Source of the DNA: Singulisphaera sp. GP187
GTDB taxonomy: Bacteria; Planctomycetota; Phycisphaerae; Phycisphaerales; SM1A02
DNA length: 34,142 nt
Direction: 5' to 3'
Assembly (NCBI GenBank): GCA_945868805.1
Contig: CAMBMO010000024.1
Span: forward strand, 1-34,142
Part shown: positions 16,216 through 24,621 of the stretch, in pieces
Numbering within the stretch: position 1 is the first letter of the stretch
Layout: the number at the start of each line of letters is the position of its first letter
The notes under the pieces: generated by a model
Told to the model about the DNA's origin: nothing
What the model saw: the letters and a program-made list of their open reading frames with translations, nothing else
The model's database searches: none
Translations under genes and position numbers: made by a program

Positions 16216-17850
16216 TCAACGAGCCGCGACGAGACCGTCCGCGCGTAGATCGCTCGCTCCCATCCAACCCGGGTTCATGCGAACAATCGCCTGTCCGCGA
16301 CCGAATGAGACAGTTCTTGCATCTGCGATCGTGATTTCGTGCCCACGTTGTCGCAATTGCGCAATCGTCGCGTCCGAGAATCCTGGCTCCAATTGCACTG
16401 TCTTTCCCTTCATCCACTGCCACCGCGGAGCATCGAGTGCCGCCTGCGGATTCTGCGCGAAGTCGACCATTCGTGTCACAACTTGCACATGACCTTGCGG
16501 CTGCATGAATCCTCCCATGACGCCGAATGCCATCGCGGGTTGTTCGCCTTGTGCTGTCGACTTTGTCAGGAATCCAGGAATGATCGTGTGATAGGGGAGC
16601 TTCGATGGTCCGACGCAATTGGGATGACCGACTTCAAGATTGAAGCACGCTCCGCGATTCTGCATCGCAATGCCAGTGCCCGGGATGACGACTCCTGATC
16701 CGAACCCCGTGTAGTTGCTCTGGATGAAAGAGACCATCATCCCATTGGAATCAGCGACGCAGAAGTACACGGTTCCTCCAGATCGAGGGATCCCCGCGCT
16801 GAAGTCCTGAGCCTTCGCGAGATCAATCCGCCGCGAAAGTTCGTCGAGTCGCGCCGGCGCAAGAATTTCTGTGGTCGAGATTCGCATGTGCGCGGGATCG
16901 CAAACATGCGCATGCGCATCCGCAAATCCCAGCTTGATCGCTTCGATGGCGATGTGAAGAACGTCGGGACAATCAGGCGAAAGATTGGAGAAATCGCGCC
17001 GCTCGAGGATGCCAAGCGCCACGAGTGCTGCGAGACCCTGCCCATTCGGAGCGATCTCGTGCAGACGGTAGCCCCTGTATCCGACTGAAATCGTCGGGGA
17101 AAAATCGGTCAAATGTGAGGCGAGATCTGCGGCGCGGAGGAGTCCACCACCGGCTCGCGACGCAGCGTCGATCGCCCTAGCGAGTTCCCCCTCGTACATC
17201 GCGCGCCCACCGCTCTGCGCGATCGATTCGAGAGTGCGCGCATGATCGGGGAGTTTCATCAGCGTTCCCGCGGGTGGTGCTTCGCCGTAAACAAGAAATG
17301 TCGCGCGCCACGCATCGGTGTTCGCACGTTTGGAGTACGCAGTGGCTGCTCGCGCCCACAATTGCGCGGTGAGTGGAGCCACCTGAAATCCGCCGCGTGC
17401 GTATTCAATCGCCGGAGCAAGCACTCGTTCAAACGGTAACTTTCCGAATCGCTTGTTCATGTCCGCCCACAACGCGACTTGCCCTGGCACGGTGACCGGA
17501 AGCCACCCATCAAGCGGAAACCGTTTTGCATCGCCAAGCTTCTCGGGTGTCAACAAGGCGGGGGAGCGACCGCTTCCGTTGAGTCCGTGAAGTGCAGTGC
17601 CATCCCACAGAATTGCGAACGCATCTCCACCGATTCCGTTTGTCGTCGGCTCGACAACGGTGAGCACTGCTGCGCAGGCAATCGCGGCATCGGCGGCTGA
17701 GCCCCCGGCCCGCAACATGTCCAGCCCCGCTTGAGCCGCGATGGGCTGACTTGCGGCAACCATTTCTTTACCAAAGACAAGTTGTCGTTGCGATGGATAT
17801 GGCAGATCGCCGCTCGAGGGAATCGAAGCTTGTAATTCGCCAGAATTCAT
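16216..17850 (-). CDS. Gamma-glutamyltransferase-family Ntn hydrolase
   Basis: 544 residues from the ATG at 17850. The large-subunit region has GKEMVAASQPIAAQAGLD, LRAGGSAADAAIACA and VVEPTTNGIGGDAFA; the autoprocessing site and nucleophile Thr are in SGGTVYFCVADSNG, followed by SNYTGFGSGVV and GVMGGFMQPQGHVQV in the small subunit. There is no signal peptide, so it is probably cytoplasmic, like the YwrD-like branch of the family, some members of which act on substrates other than glutathione. The frame extends upstream to 18045 but only over the neighbouring gene. It lies 29 bases before E1alpha and 49 bases after the membrane protein gene, inside the same run. Confidence 0.9.
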   Translation of the reverse strand: MNSGELQASIPSSGDLPYPSQRQLVFGKEMVAASQPIAAQAGLDMLRAGGSAADAAIACAAVLTVVEPTTNGIGGDAFAILWDGTALHGLNGSGRSPALLTPEKLGDAKRFPLDGWLPVTVPGQVALWADMNKRFGKLPFERVLAPAIEYARGGFQVAPLTAQLWARAATAYSKRANTDAWRATFLVYGEAPPAGTLMKLPDHARTLESIAQSGGRAMYEGELARAIDAASRAGGGLLRAADLASHLTDFSPTISVGYRGYRLHEIAPNGQGLAALVALGILERRDFSNLSPDCPDVLHIAIEAIKLGFADAHAHVCDPAHMRISTTEILAPARLDELSRRIDLAKAQDFSAGIPRSGGTVYFCVADSNGMMVSFIQSNYTGFGSGVVIPGTGIAMQNRGACFNLEVGHPNCVGPSKLPYHTIIPGFLTKSTAQGEQPAMAFGVMGGFMQPQGHVQVVTRMVDFAQNPQAALDAPRWQWMKGKTVQLEPGFSDATIAQLRQRGHEITIADARTVSFGRGQAIVRMNPGWMGASDLRADGLVAAR

Positions 17851-17899
17851 CTTGGAAAGAGTATGTCGCGCGCGCTTGCCAGATCTCGCTGCCAGATCG

Positions 17900-18682
17900 T
17901 CAGGACTTCGGGTCGTCGTCCAGCTCGACAGCCACGCCCGCTGGCGAGGATTCATCATTGAACTGCACGACAACCTTGATCGGTCGGCCCAAGACACCCG
18001 CGAGAAGCCCTTCGAAAAAACTCTGCGCCTTCTGTCGTGCTTCAATGCGCACTTCGGCGAGTGCGGGCTTGGACGAAGCGGACTCGATCACACTTCGCCG
18101 AATGAGCCGCTTCGCTTCATCGATATCGCCACCACTTGGAATCAGATGCTCGACCCAGTCATTGTCGATGTAGACGCGAATCTTGCTCGGATCTGATTGA
18201 ACTTCGACAACCTTGTCATTCACAACGGGCGGCGGAACGATCAGAAGTACCGCATCGTCCCCGAGTACGACGGCGGTCCAAGGTTGATCTGCCGGAAGGA
18301 TGTACTGCGCACGATTCTCCGGCACCGCGAGCATCACATGCACAGATCCGACGGGAATCGTGTAGCCGAATGATTCAATGGTTCTTTCGCGGTCGACTTG
18401 TACGGTCGTGTCGATGGTTCTCCATCCGACCAACAATCCGCCTTGCGGGCGAAGTTCACCGAGAGCGTTGGTGAGCGTCGTAGAGACAGTCGTCTGAAAC
18501 GGACTCAAGCGCAAGATCCAACCGCCGAGCATGCCGATTGGGTCGCATCCACGAAGCCAGACGATTGTGACGGTCGTCGCGATGACGAGGATCGTCAGCC
18601 CGCAACACCCTTTGGTTCCGCAGCACCCAGACCGTCGATTTGTGCGTGCGTGCGATGAAGTTGACCCAGAAGTGTCGCTCAT
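17900..18682 (-). CDS. Membrane-anchored protein, possibly DUF4230-like
   Basis: 260 residues from the ATG at 18682 (an ATG at 18715 is in frame). The N-terminal tail is Cys-rich (SGCCGTKGCCG) and leads into one transmembrane segment (LTILVIATTVTIVWL, about residues 30-46). The rest looks like an extracytoplasmic domain with LAVPENRAQYILP and VPPPVVNDKVVEVQSD, then a charged helix near residues 185-225. The arrangement of an anchor followed by a strand-rich domain with a proline-rich PPPVV strand resembles DUF4230, but this match is weak. Function is unknown. It stands first in the run to the oxoacid dehydrogenase genes, after a 245-base gap that must hold a promoter if the run is a separate unit. 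Confidence 0.7.
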   Translation of the reverse strand: MSDTSGSTSSHARTNRRSGCCGTKGCCGLTILVIATTVTIVWLRGCDPIGMLGGWILRLSPFQTTVSTTLTNALGELRPQGGLLVGWRTIDTTVQVDRERTIESFGYTIPVGSVHVMLAVPENRAQYILPADQPWTAVVLGDDAVLLIVPPPVVNDKVVEVQSDPSKIRVYIDNDWVEHLIPSGGDIDEAKRLIRRSVIESASSKPALAEVRIEARQKAQSFFEGLLAGVLGRPIKVVVQFNDESSPAGVAVELDDDPKS

Positions 18683-18927
18683 GATGTTCAGGATTCTACG
18701 TGTCGCGATCCGCATCCGTGGTCACGCTTCGGCATCTTTACTCACTTGCCGAGTTGGCAAAAATTCGTGATGAGGGCGAGATCGAAGTTCGGTGGATCGC
18801 CATTGCGAAGAACTAGCGTCCTCTGGAAACCGGTGCATTGAACGAAAAATCCGTGAAGTCGCTCTCGGACCTCAGGCGCAAATTAGGTGCAGACACAAAC
18901 TCGTGGAGAACCACCGTACCGTAGGAA

Positions 18928-20007
18928 TCAGCCAGTCGGAGCCAGATGTGCGCACTGTGCCTTGCGAGCAGCATCGATTCGACGCTTCGCATAAGCAATG
19001 GCAGCATCCGAGACGCTGTTTGTGTGAGCGGATTCGCGCATGACAGCGAGAGTCGTCTCTTCAATTGCGGTGACCTTTTGATCGATGGTTGCCTCGCTCA
19101 TTCCCAAGTGCAATCCACCAAGTCGGATGAGTCCGCCGGCGTTGGCGATGAAGTCGGGCGAATAGAGAATTCCTCGCTTCTTCAAAAAAGCACCGTCGGT
19201 CTGCGGATTCATGAGCTGATTGTTCGCGGTTCCACAGACGATGTCGCAGTGCAATCGCTCGACAGTCGCGTGATCGAGTACCCCACCCATGGCACACGGC
19301 GCCAGGATGTCGAGCTTTTCAGTGAAGAGATTGCGATCGTTTCCCAGCGCGACGCATCCGAGTTCTTCGACAGCGCGCTTCATCGTTGGCACATGCACAT
19401 CGGTCACCATGACGGCGGCGCCAGCGGATCGAAGTAGCTTCGCCAACTTGTATCCCGTTGCGCCACACCCCTGCACTCCGACCGAGAGGTTTGAGAAATC
19501 GACCTTGCGTCCGAGGTGGCGCAGACACGCTTTCATCGAATTGAAGCATCCAAGCGCGGTCCATGGACTCGGGTCGCCACCGTGAGAGACGGCTTCGCCA
19601 CCCATGATGTGACGGCACTCCTGCGCCATCCAGTCGCAGAATTGCGGACTCACACCGACGTCTTCGGCCGCGATGTACGAGCCACCGTGGCTCTCGACGA
19701 ATCGACCCATCGCTCGACCTTGTGCTTCGGTTGGTTGCTCGCCTTGCTTGTTCAGAAGAATGACACTCTTGCCACCTCCAAGCGCCAGATCAGCCGCCGC
19801 CGCCTTGTAGGTCATTCCCTCGGAGAGTCGCAAAACATCAAAGATCGCGTCATTCTCGTTTCCGTAGTAGAAGCGCCGAGTTCCACCAAGCGCATGCCCG
19901 AGGACGGTCGAGTGGATCGCGATGATCGCGCGCAATCCCGTGGCGGGATCGTTCGTGAAAGAGATGCGTTCGTGACCGTGCTGGACCATGCTTTCGAGAA
20001 TGTGCAT
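18928..20007 (-). CDS. Leucine dehydrogenase (Glu/Leu/Phe/Val dehydrogenase family)
   Basis: 359 residues, the usual LeuDH length. Lys68 (MTYKAAAADLAL) and catalytic Lys80 (GGGKSVI) sit at the family positions, with GGTRRFYYGN before and the dinucleotide-binding GVQGCGATGYKLAKLL at about residue 175-190. CGTANNQL and SPDFIANAGGLI complete the active site. The enzyme deaminates L-leucine, valine or isoleucine to the 2-oxoacid with NAD. Its place between acyl-CoA dehydrogenase and the 2-oxoacid dehydrogenase operon is the main reason to read this locus as branched-chain amino acid breakdown. The stop is followed by a 245-base gap without an obvious T-run hairpin. Confidence 0.93.
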   Translation of the reverse strand: MHILESMVQHGHERISFTNDPATGLRAIIAIHSTVLGHALGGTRRFYYGNENDAIFDVLRLSEGMTYKAAAADLALGGGKSVILLNKQGEQPTEAQGRAMGRFVESHGGSYIAAEDVGVSPQFCDWMAQECRHIMGGEAVSHGGDPSPWTALGCFNSMKACLRHLGRKVDFSNLSVGVQGCGATGYKLAKLLRSAGAAVMVTDVHVPTMKRAVEELGCVALGNDRNLFTEKLDILAPCAMGGVLDHATVERLHCDIVCGTANNQLMNPQTDGAFLKKRGILYSPDFIANAGGLIRLGGLHLGMSEATIDQKVTAIEETTLAVMRESAHTNSVSDAAIAYAKRRIDAARKAQCAHLAPTG

Positions 20008-20132
20008 TCAATGCTCCAATGAAGTAGATGAGAGAACGAGCGGTGAAACAGAACGCAGAAGGCTATCCGAGGGAGTCGTCGCAACCAAACCTATGGGAAA
20101 CTCGCGGATTCGCACCACGTCGGTCACGGTGA

Positions 20133-22100
20133 TCAGATCAACTTGCTGCCCGAAAACGCCGATCCGCTTCCAAAGTGCGGAATGCCTTGCTGCGGAGCGC
20201 CGTGATCCGCCATGGGCAGACCAGTCCCGCGCGCGGCGATCACCGGCGTGCGTTCCGGAATCGAATACTCAGCGTTGCTGAGTCCGTCTGCTTGTGCCAG
20301 GACGGACTCGGCGCAACCGCGCATCGTCGCATCGATGTTCCAGCGAAGACCTCGCACTTCCTCGTCGATGCTGGCGTTCGCGATCGCGCAGAGTGTCTCG
20401 ACGACGAGAAGTTCGTGCGCAAGCTGAGCGCCCTCGATTCCGCGTCCCGCTGGCTGGGAACGGATTCGCGAATCCAACTTGCTGAGCGTGCATGAAACCG
20501 CGTGGATCCACATGGCGCACTTCGAAAGTCGCGCCTGAATGAACTGATTCGCGATGAGACCTTCCTCGTGTTCCTTGAACATCATCTTGACGTTGTACGA
20601 GTGGTCGCGGATCCGGAACATGAGTTCCTGGGCGTGCTTCTGCAGTTTGGGATGGATCTTCGAAAAGCGCGGAACGGGTCGTCGCATGCCAAGGAAGAGT
20701 TCACCACCGATGCGCGCCGCGGCGCCGAGCTTCTTGAACGGCTTTGCCTTGATGGAAAGCATCCATTCGCCGAGTTGCTTTGATCCGTACGCGAAGACGA
20801 AGGAATGCATCACCTCGTTCGCGCCTTCCACGATCGTGTTGATACGAGAATCGCGCCATATTCGCTCGATATTGTTCTCGGTCATGTACGACTCACCACC
20901 AAGAATCTGCATCGCATCGTCGACGGTACGGAATCCGTACTCGCTGCAGAAGATCTTGCACATCGCAGTCTCGAGCATGATGTCTTCATCTCCGCGATCT
21001 AAGAACGCTGTCGTCATGTAGAGCATCGCGTCCATCGCGTAGATGTACGCCGCATCGCGGGCGAGTCGCTCCTTGACCAGATCGAATTCACCGAGCGGTC
21101 GATCGAATTGATACCGATACTTCGCCCATTTCGTCGCTTGCTCGAAGGCGTACTTCGCCCCACCGAGCATCCCAGCTGAGAGTGTGCAACGTCCGTAGTT
21201 CAGGCACGTCAATGCAACATTCAATCCGCGCCCTTCCTTCCAAAGGAGGTTCTCGCGAGGAACTTTGACATCCTTGAGGCGAATCCGTGCCTGCCATGTG
21301 CCGCGGATTCCGCACTTCGCGCGGTTGCGACTGAAGATGTCGACACCTTCCATGTCAGGGGTGCAGATGAGAGCCGTTACGGACTCTTTCGTCTTGCCTG
21401 TCTTAGGGTCCGTGACCATCTGTTTGCACATCACGGTGAAGAGACCACTGAGCGCAGCGGATGTTGCCCACTTCTTCTCGCCATTGAGGATGTAGTGCGA
21501 ACCATCGGCGCTGACTTCGCAGTGTGTTTCCTGTCCGCCCGCGTCGCAGCCGACATTGGGCTCACTCAGACAAAATGCGCTCAGCGTGTCCTTTGCGAGA
21601 CGGGGAAGAAACCGCGTCTTTTGCTCGGGAGTTCCGAAAAGCATCAGCGCCTTGCAGCCGATCGACTGATGTGCAGAGACCATGACTGCAGTCGATCCAC
21701 AGCTACGGCCGATCCGTTCGAGGACGCGGTTGTAACTGGTGATGCCGAAGCCACCACCGCCAAAGTCCGCTGAAATCGTCATGCCCAGCACGCCGAGGTT
21801 GAAGAGTTTTGTCACAACCCATTCAGGAATGTGTTGCTCCTGATCGATCTGATGGGTCGGGTGCTCGGACTTCAAGTATTCATCGAGTCGAGCCAGGAGT
21901 TCCTCGCATCGTCGTGCTTCGTCTGCGTTACTCGACGGGTATGGGAAGAGCAGATCCTCTCTAAAATTTCCCCAGAATGTGTTCTTGATCGCGCCCATCG
22001 TCGACGGATCTGGCCCCAACATCTCCTGCGCAGCCTCGATCTGCTTCCGATCGTTGGCGGAGATGTTCTTAAGACTGTCGGCGAGATTGGTTGTGGTCAT
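20133..22100 (-). CDS. Acyl-CoA dehydrogenase, VLCAD/ACAD9-like with C-terminal extension
   Basis: 655 residues, longer than the 380-400 of a short-chain enzyme. The N-terminal and middle domains are canonical (FGGGGFGITSYNRVLERIG, AFCLSEPNVGCDAGG, YILNGEKKWATSA), then the flavin-contacting core with YRYQFDRPLGEFDLVKERLA and QILGGESYMTENNIERIWRD. The likely catalytic Glu is in NTIVEGANEVM. From about residue 440 a 200-residue helical extension follows, as in the membrane-associated VLCAD group. It oxidises acyl-CoA to 2-enoyl-CoA with FAD and passes electrons to ETF. Whether it serves fatty acids or isovaleryl-type substrates is not decidable here. It lies 70 bases after the crotonase gene. 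Confidence 0.92.
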   Translation of the reverse strand: MTTTNLADSLKNISANDRKQIEAAQEMLGPDPSTMGAIKNTFWGNFREDLLFPYPSSNADEARRCEELLARLDEYLKSEHPTHQIDQEQHIPEWVVTKLFNLGVLGMTISADFGGGGFGITSYNRVLERIGRSCGSTAVMVSAHQSIGCKALMLFGTPEQKTRFLPRLAKDTLSAFCLSEPNVGCDAGGQETHCEVSADGSHYILNGEKKWATSAALSGLFTVMCKQMVTDPKTGKTKESVTALICTPDMEGVDIFSRNRAKCGIRGTWQARIRLKDVKVPRENLLWKEGRGLNVALTCLNYGRCTLSAGMLGGAKYAFEQATKWAKYRYQFDRPLGEFDLVKERLARDAAYIYAMDAMLYMTTAFLDRGDEDIMLETAMCKIFCSEYGFRTVDDAMQILGGESYMTENNIERIWRDSRINTIVEGANEVMHSFVFAYGSKQLGEWMLSIKAKPFKKLGAAARIGGELFLGMRRPVPRFSKIHPKLQKHAQELMFRIRDHSYNVKMMFKEHEEGLIANQFIQARLSKCAMWIHAVSCTLSKLDSRIRSQPAGRGIEGAQLAHELLVVETLCAIANASIDEEVRGLRWNIDATMRGCAESVLAQADGLSNAEYSIPERTPVIAARGTGLPMADHGAPQQGIPHFGSGSAFSGSKLI

Positions 22101-22170
22101 GTGGACTCCAATGGGGCTACGAAAATGGACTCAAACAATAGTCCATAGAGCGATTCGAGAGTAGTCCAAT

Positions 22171-23043
22171 TCAACGTGCCGGATTGAGGAATTGCGCCAG
22201 TTTCTCTCTCGCGACTGGCGTACTTCGTAGTGACACGAGGTGCGAACGCTCCGCGACAAGCGCGGCTTTCCAGCCACTTCGGACGCCAACCTCGACGCAG
22301 TCGATGACCGCAGCTGCAGCATCGGTCGGTGCAATCGCCGTCCGCGAAGCGGTGAGCGCATCGAGAATCGTGGAACCATTCTCCGCGTTGATTGCATTCG
22401 GTTGCGAACGTGGCGAAGTTCGTGGATGAGCGAGAAGCCAGTCGAGAGCAACTTGCATCGCATCCTCGCCTGCGGCAACCGAAACATCGAAGAGTCCGGC
22501 AGGGAGTGCCGAGACCGAATTCGTCAAGCCAGTTGCCGTTTGCGAAATCGCGGTCGCGGGATCGATTCGGCTCGGGAGCATTTGCGTCCCACCCCACCCA
22601 GGGCAGATTCCAAGACCGCACTCAGGAAGTCCAATACGCCACGGCTTGTCGGTCGGGCCTGGGAGGACGCCGACGATTCCGTCGCAGTGCATCGCTACCT
22701 CCAGACCACCTCCGAGCGCGGCCTTGTGGACAAGCGCGACCGTTGCGCATGGCGCAGTGAAGAACCGCGCGAATGCGTCTGAGCCTCGTTGGAGATATTG
22801 GTGCAGCGCAGCATCGTCAAGAACGTCGATCTCAGCGAGGTCCGCCCCCGCGACGAAGACACGCTCGCTCGCCGATCGAAGCACGATTCCATTGGGTCGT
22901 TGCGCAATGACGGCGTCGAGTGTCGTGGCGATTTCAGCAATCAACCACGAGTCGAGCACGACCACGCCACCACGTGGCTTCGATGGATTCGCCGTCAGCG
23001 AAACGATCGCAACACCGGCCGTTGTATGTTCGATTGGAAGCAT
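22171..23043 (-). CDS. Enoyl-CoA hydratase/isomerase, FadJ-like crotonase domain
   Basis: 290 residues. Both catalytic glutamates of crotonases are present: Glu115 in ALGGGLEVAMHCDG and Glu141 in GLPECGLGICPGWGGTQ. The oxyanion-hole loop SERVFVAGADLAEID and the GLPECGLGICPGWGGTQ stretch are like the N-terminal crotonase domain of FadB/FadJ, but the dehydrogenase half is absent. A spacer between the two glutamates is longer than usual by about six residues. It should hydrate trans-2-enoyl-CoA, the step after the acyl-CoA dehydrogenase encoded 70 bases downstream. It begins two bases after the upstream crotonase gene. Confidence 0.88.
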   Translation of the reverse strand: MLPIEHTTAGVAIVSLTANPSKPRGGVVVLDSWLIAEIATTLDAVIAQRPNGIVLRSASERVFVAGADLAEIDVLDDAALHQYLQRGSDAFARFFTAPCATVALVHKAALGGGLEVAMHCDGIVGVLPGPTDKPWRIGLPECGLGICPGWGGTQMLPSRIDPATAISQTATGLTNSVSALPAGLFDVSVAAGEDAMQVALDWLLAHPRTSPRSQPNAINAENGSTILDALTASRTAIAPTDAAAAVIDCVEVGVRSGWKAALVAERSHLVSLRSTPVAREKLAQFLNPAR

Positions 23044-23045
23044 CG

Positions 23046-23837
23046 CTACTTTCCCTTGGTGGAATCACTGGACTGCAAACTTTCGAAATATCGAGCAAGG
23101 TGTGCCTGTGCTTCCGGACCCGCAATCACTTTCGCAGAAAGTTCCGCAGCCTCACGCGCGACGCGCGCATCGTTCGAACCATCGAGTTCGTTCAGCATCT
23201 GCTTCGTGCATGCGAGCGCATTCCGCCCGCCTTTCAGGAGTCGAGCGACGAGATCCGTGACGGTCGAATCCAGCGCTGCGACATCCACACAGTGCGTCAC
23301 GAGCCCACGGGTGAACCCCTCGCTGCCATTCATCGTTGCACCTGCAAGTAGCATCGCTCGTGCGGGGCCCGCGCCAATCTTTTTGACGAGCCATGGCGCG
23401 ACGATTGCGGGGCAGACTCCAAGGTCGACTTCCGGATAGCCCAGCTTCGACTCGGGATGCGTAACGGCGAAGTCGCAGACAACGACGAGACCGCATCCGC
23501 CACCGATGGCGGCGCCCTGCACTCGGGCAATCGTCGGCACTGGAAGTTGCCGGAGTGCGAGAAGAGTCGTCGCAAGCTCGCCCAGCATGACGCCCATCTG
23601 AACCGGATCGTGGAGGACCGCTCGAAGATCCATCCCCGCACAGAAGGATTTCCCTTCGCCGGCAATGATGACAGCGCGCGCCTCGTTCGGAGCAGACTCG
23701 ATGCGCTTGGCGACCTGTTTGATCGCTAAGGCGAATTCCCGAATCAGCAAGTGGTCGAGGGCATTGCGAGCATCGGGGCGATTCAGCGTGATCGTCGCAC
23801 AGCTCTGGTCGATCGAAAGTCGAACGAGTTCGCTCAT
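23046..23837 (-). CDS. Crotonase-fold hydratase, LiuC-like (putative methylglutaconyl-CoA hydratase)
   Basis: 263 residues from the ATG at 23837; the frame upstream (to 23972) has no family similarity. The oxyanion loop is GEGKSFCAGMDLRAV. At the first catalytic Glu position it has Gly116 (GGGCGLVVVCDFAV), while the second Glu is kept as Glu136 (LGYPEVDLGVCPAIVAP). This pattern, with PAIVAP after it, resembles the LiuC group of Pseudomonas that hydrates 3-methylglutaconyl-CoA in leucine breakdown, which fits the neighbouring leucine dehydrogenase; the assignment is from memory of the family. It is paralogous to the gene at 24618-25424. Confidence 0.8.
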   Translation of the reverse strand: MSELVRLSIDQSCATITLNRPDARNALDHLLIREFALAIKQVAKRIESAPNEARAVIIAGEGKSFCAGMDLRAVLHDPVQMGVMLGELATTLLALRQLPVPTIARVQGAAIGGGCGLVVVCDFAVTHPESKLGYPEVDLGVCPAIVAPWLVKKIGAGPARAMLLAGATMNGSEGFTRGLVTHCVDVAALDSTVTDLVARLLKGGRNALACTKQMLNELDGSNDARVAREAAELSAKVIAGPEAQAHLARYFESLQSSDSTKGK

Positions 23838-23862
23838 ACGGGAAGAGTACGCAAAGCCCCAC

Positions 23863-24621
23863 TCAATACAGCGCAGCGCCGCATTCTGGGCAGCGAATAC
23901 TCCACATGTTGCCCTCGACAGGGTGTGAGCACTTCGGGCAGAGTCCTCGCGAGCGCCGCGACTTGCCGACAAGTTTCACTCGCTGACCCTCAAGCGTGCT
24001 GGCGATCCAGAACGCGCCAATCAGCACGGCACCGGCCACATAGAGCACTGGCCAGCACACGAGCGCATTGAAGATAAACGCCCACCAGTGAATCGATGGA
24101 GGCGATGGAGTGATTGAGAGGAGGGGAAGAATGATCTCTCGTTCGCGCCGATTCTTGATTCGAATTTCGCTCTCTGGATTCGGATCGATATCGAATGCCG
24201 CGATCATGGCTGCACGTTCGGCCGAGTCGTCGCCGATCGAATCGCCGATACGACGAAGGTCGATCCGCGTTGAAACAGTGCTTTCTTGTGAAGCACTCGG
24301 CCATCCCCACGCGGTGGTTTCTGCGATAACTTCGAAATTCGCATAGGGCCGGGAGTGCGCCCATCCCTCAATTCCGAACGGCTGGTCCATCGATTCGCCA
24401 GCGATTCGCCCTGCATCGTCATAGAACAATCGTCCACCGAGCTTTGCGACTTCGGTGTGCCGGACGACCATCCAATTCAGAAGGATCGAAGCGCAGAATC
24501 CCAATCCGAGCGCCCACACCAGATTAAGTGCCATAAGGCGCGTCCAGAGAGTTCGCGGACGATTTGCGGAGTGATAGTCGATCTCGCGGAGCATCCGACG
24601 AACTGATCGCAGTGGGTTCAA
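23863..24621 (-). CDS. Two-pass membrane protein with C-terminal zinc ribbon
   Basis: 252 residues. Transmembrane segments at about 29-51 (LMALNLVWALGLGFCASILL) and about 184-206 (FIFNALVCWPVLYVAGAVLI) flank a 130-residue external loop. The C-terminus is a zinc ribbon, CPKC ... CPEC, with 16 residues between the pairs, and would be cytoplasmic. No enzyme signature. The frame begins with TTG at 24621, overlapping the stop of the upstream crotonase gene (TTGA); the first ATG is at 24594. Small membrane proteins of this design are common in Phycisphaerae. Its position between two crotonase genes is odd; a role in the pathway is not implied by sequence. Confidence 0.78.
   Translation of the reverse strand: MNPLRSVRRMLREIDYHSANRPRTLWTRLMALNLVWALGLGFCASILLNWMVVRHTEVAKLGGRLFYDDAGRIAGESMDQPFGIEGWAHSRPYANFEVIAETTAWGWPSASQESTVSTRIDLRRIGDSIGDDSAERAAMIAAFDIDPNPESEIRIKNRREREIILPLLSITPSPPSIHWWAFIFNALVCWPVLYVAGAVLIGAFWIASTLEGQRVKLVGKSRRSRGLCPKCSHPVEGNMWSIRCPECGAALY

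Noticed and set aside
16187-16618. 144-residue N-terminal extension of E1alpha
   Set aside because: It overlaps the gamma-glutamyltransferase coding region and reads as low-quality sequence; the family N-terminus starts at 16186.
17851-18045. Upstream extension of the gamma-glutamyltransferase
   Set aside because: It overlaps the end of the gene at 17900-18682 and has no similarity to the family; ATG at 17850 fits.
18683-18927. Small open frames in the gap between leucine dehydrogenase and the membrane protein gene
   Set aside because: They mostly extend into neighbouring genes in shadow frames and show no start signal or protein-like sequence; the only hairpin (GTGG-AGAA-CCAC) is too short and has no T-run.
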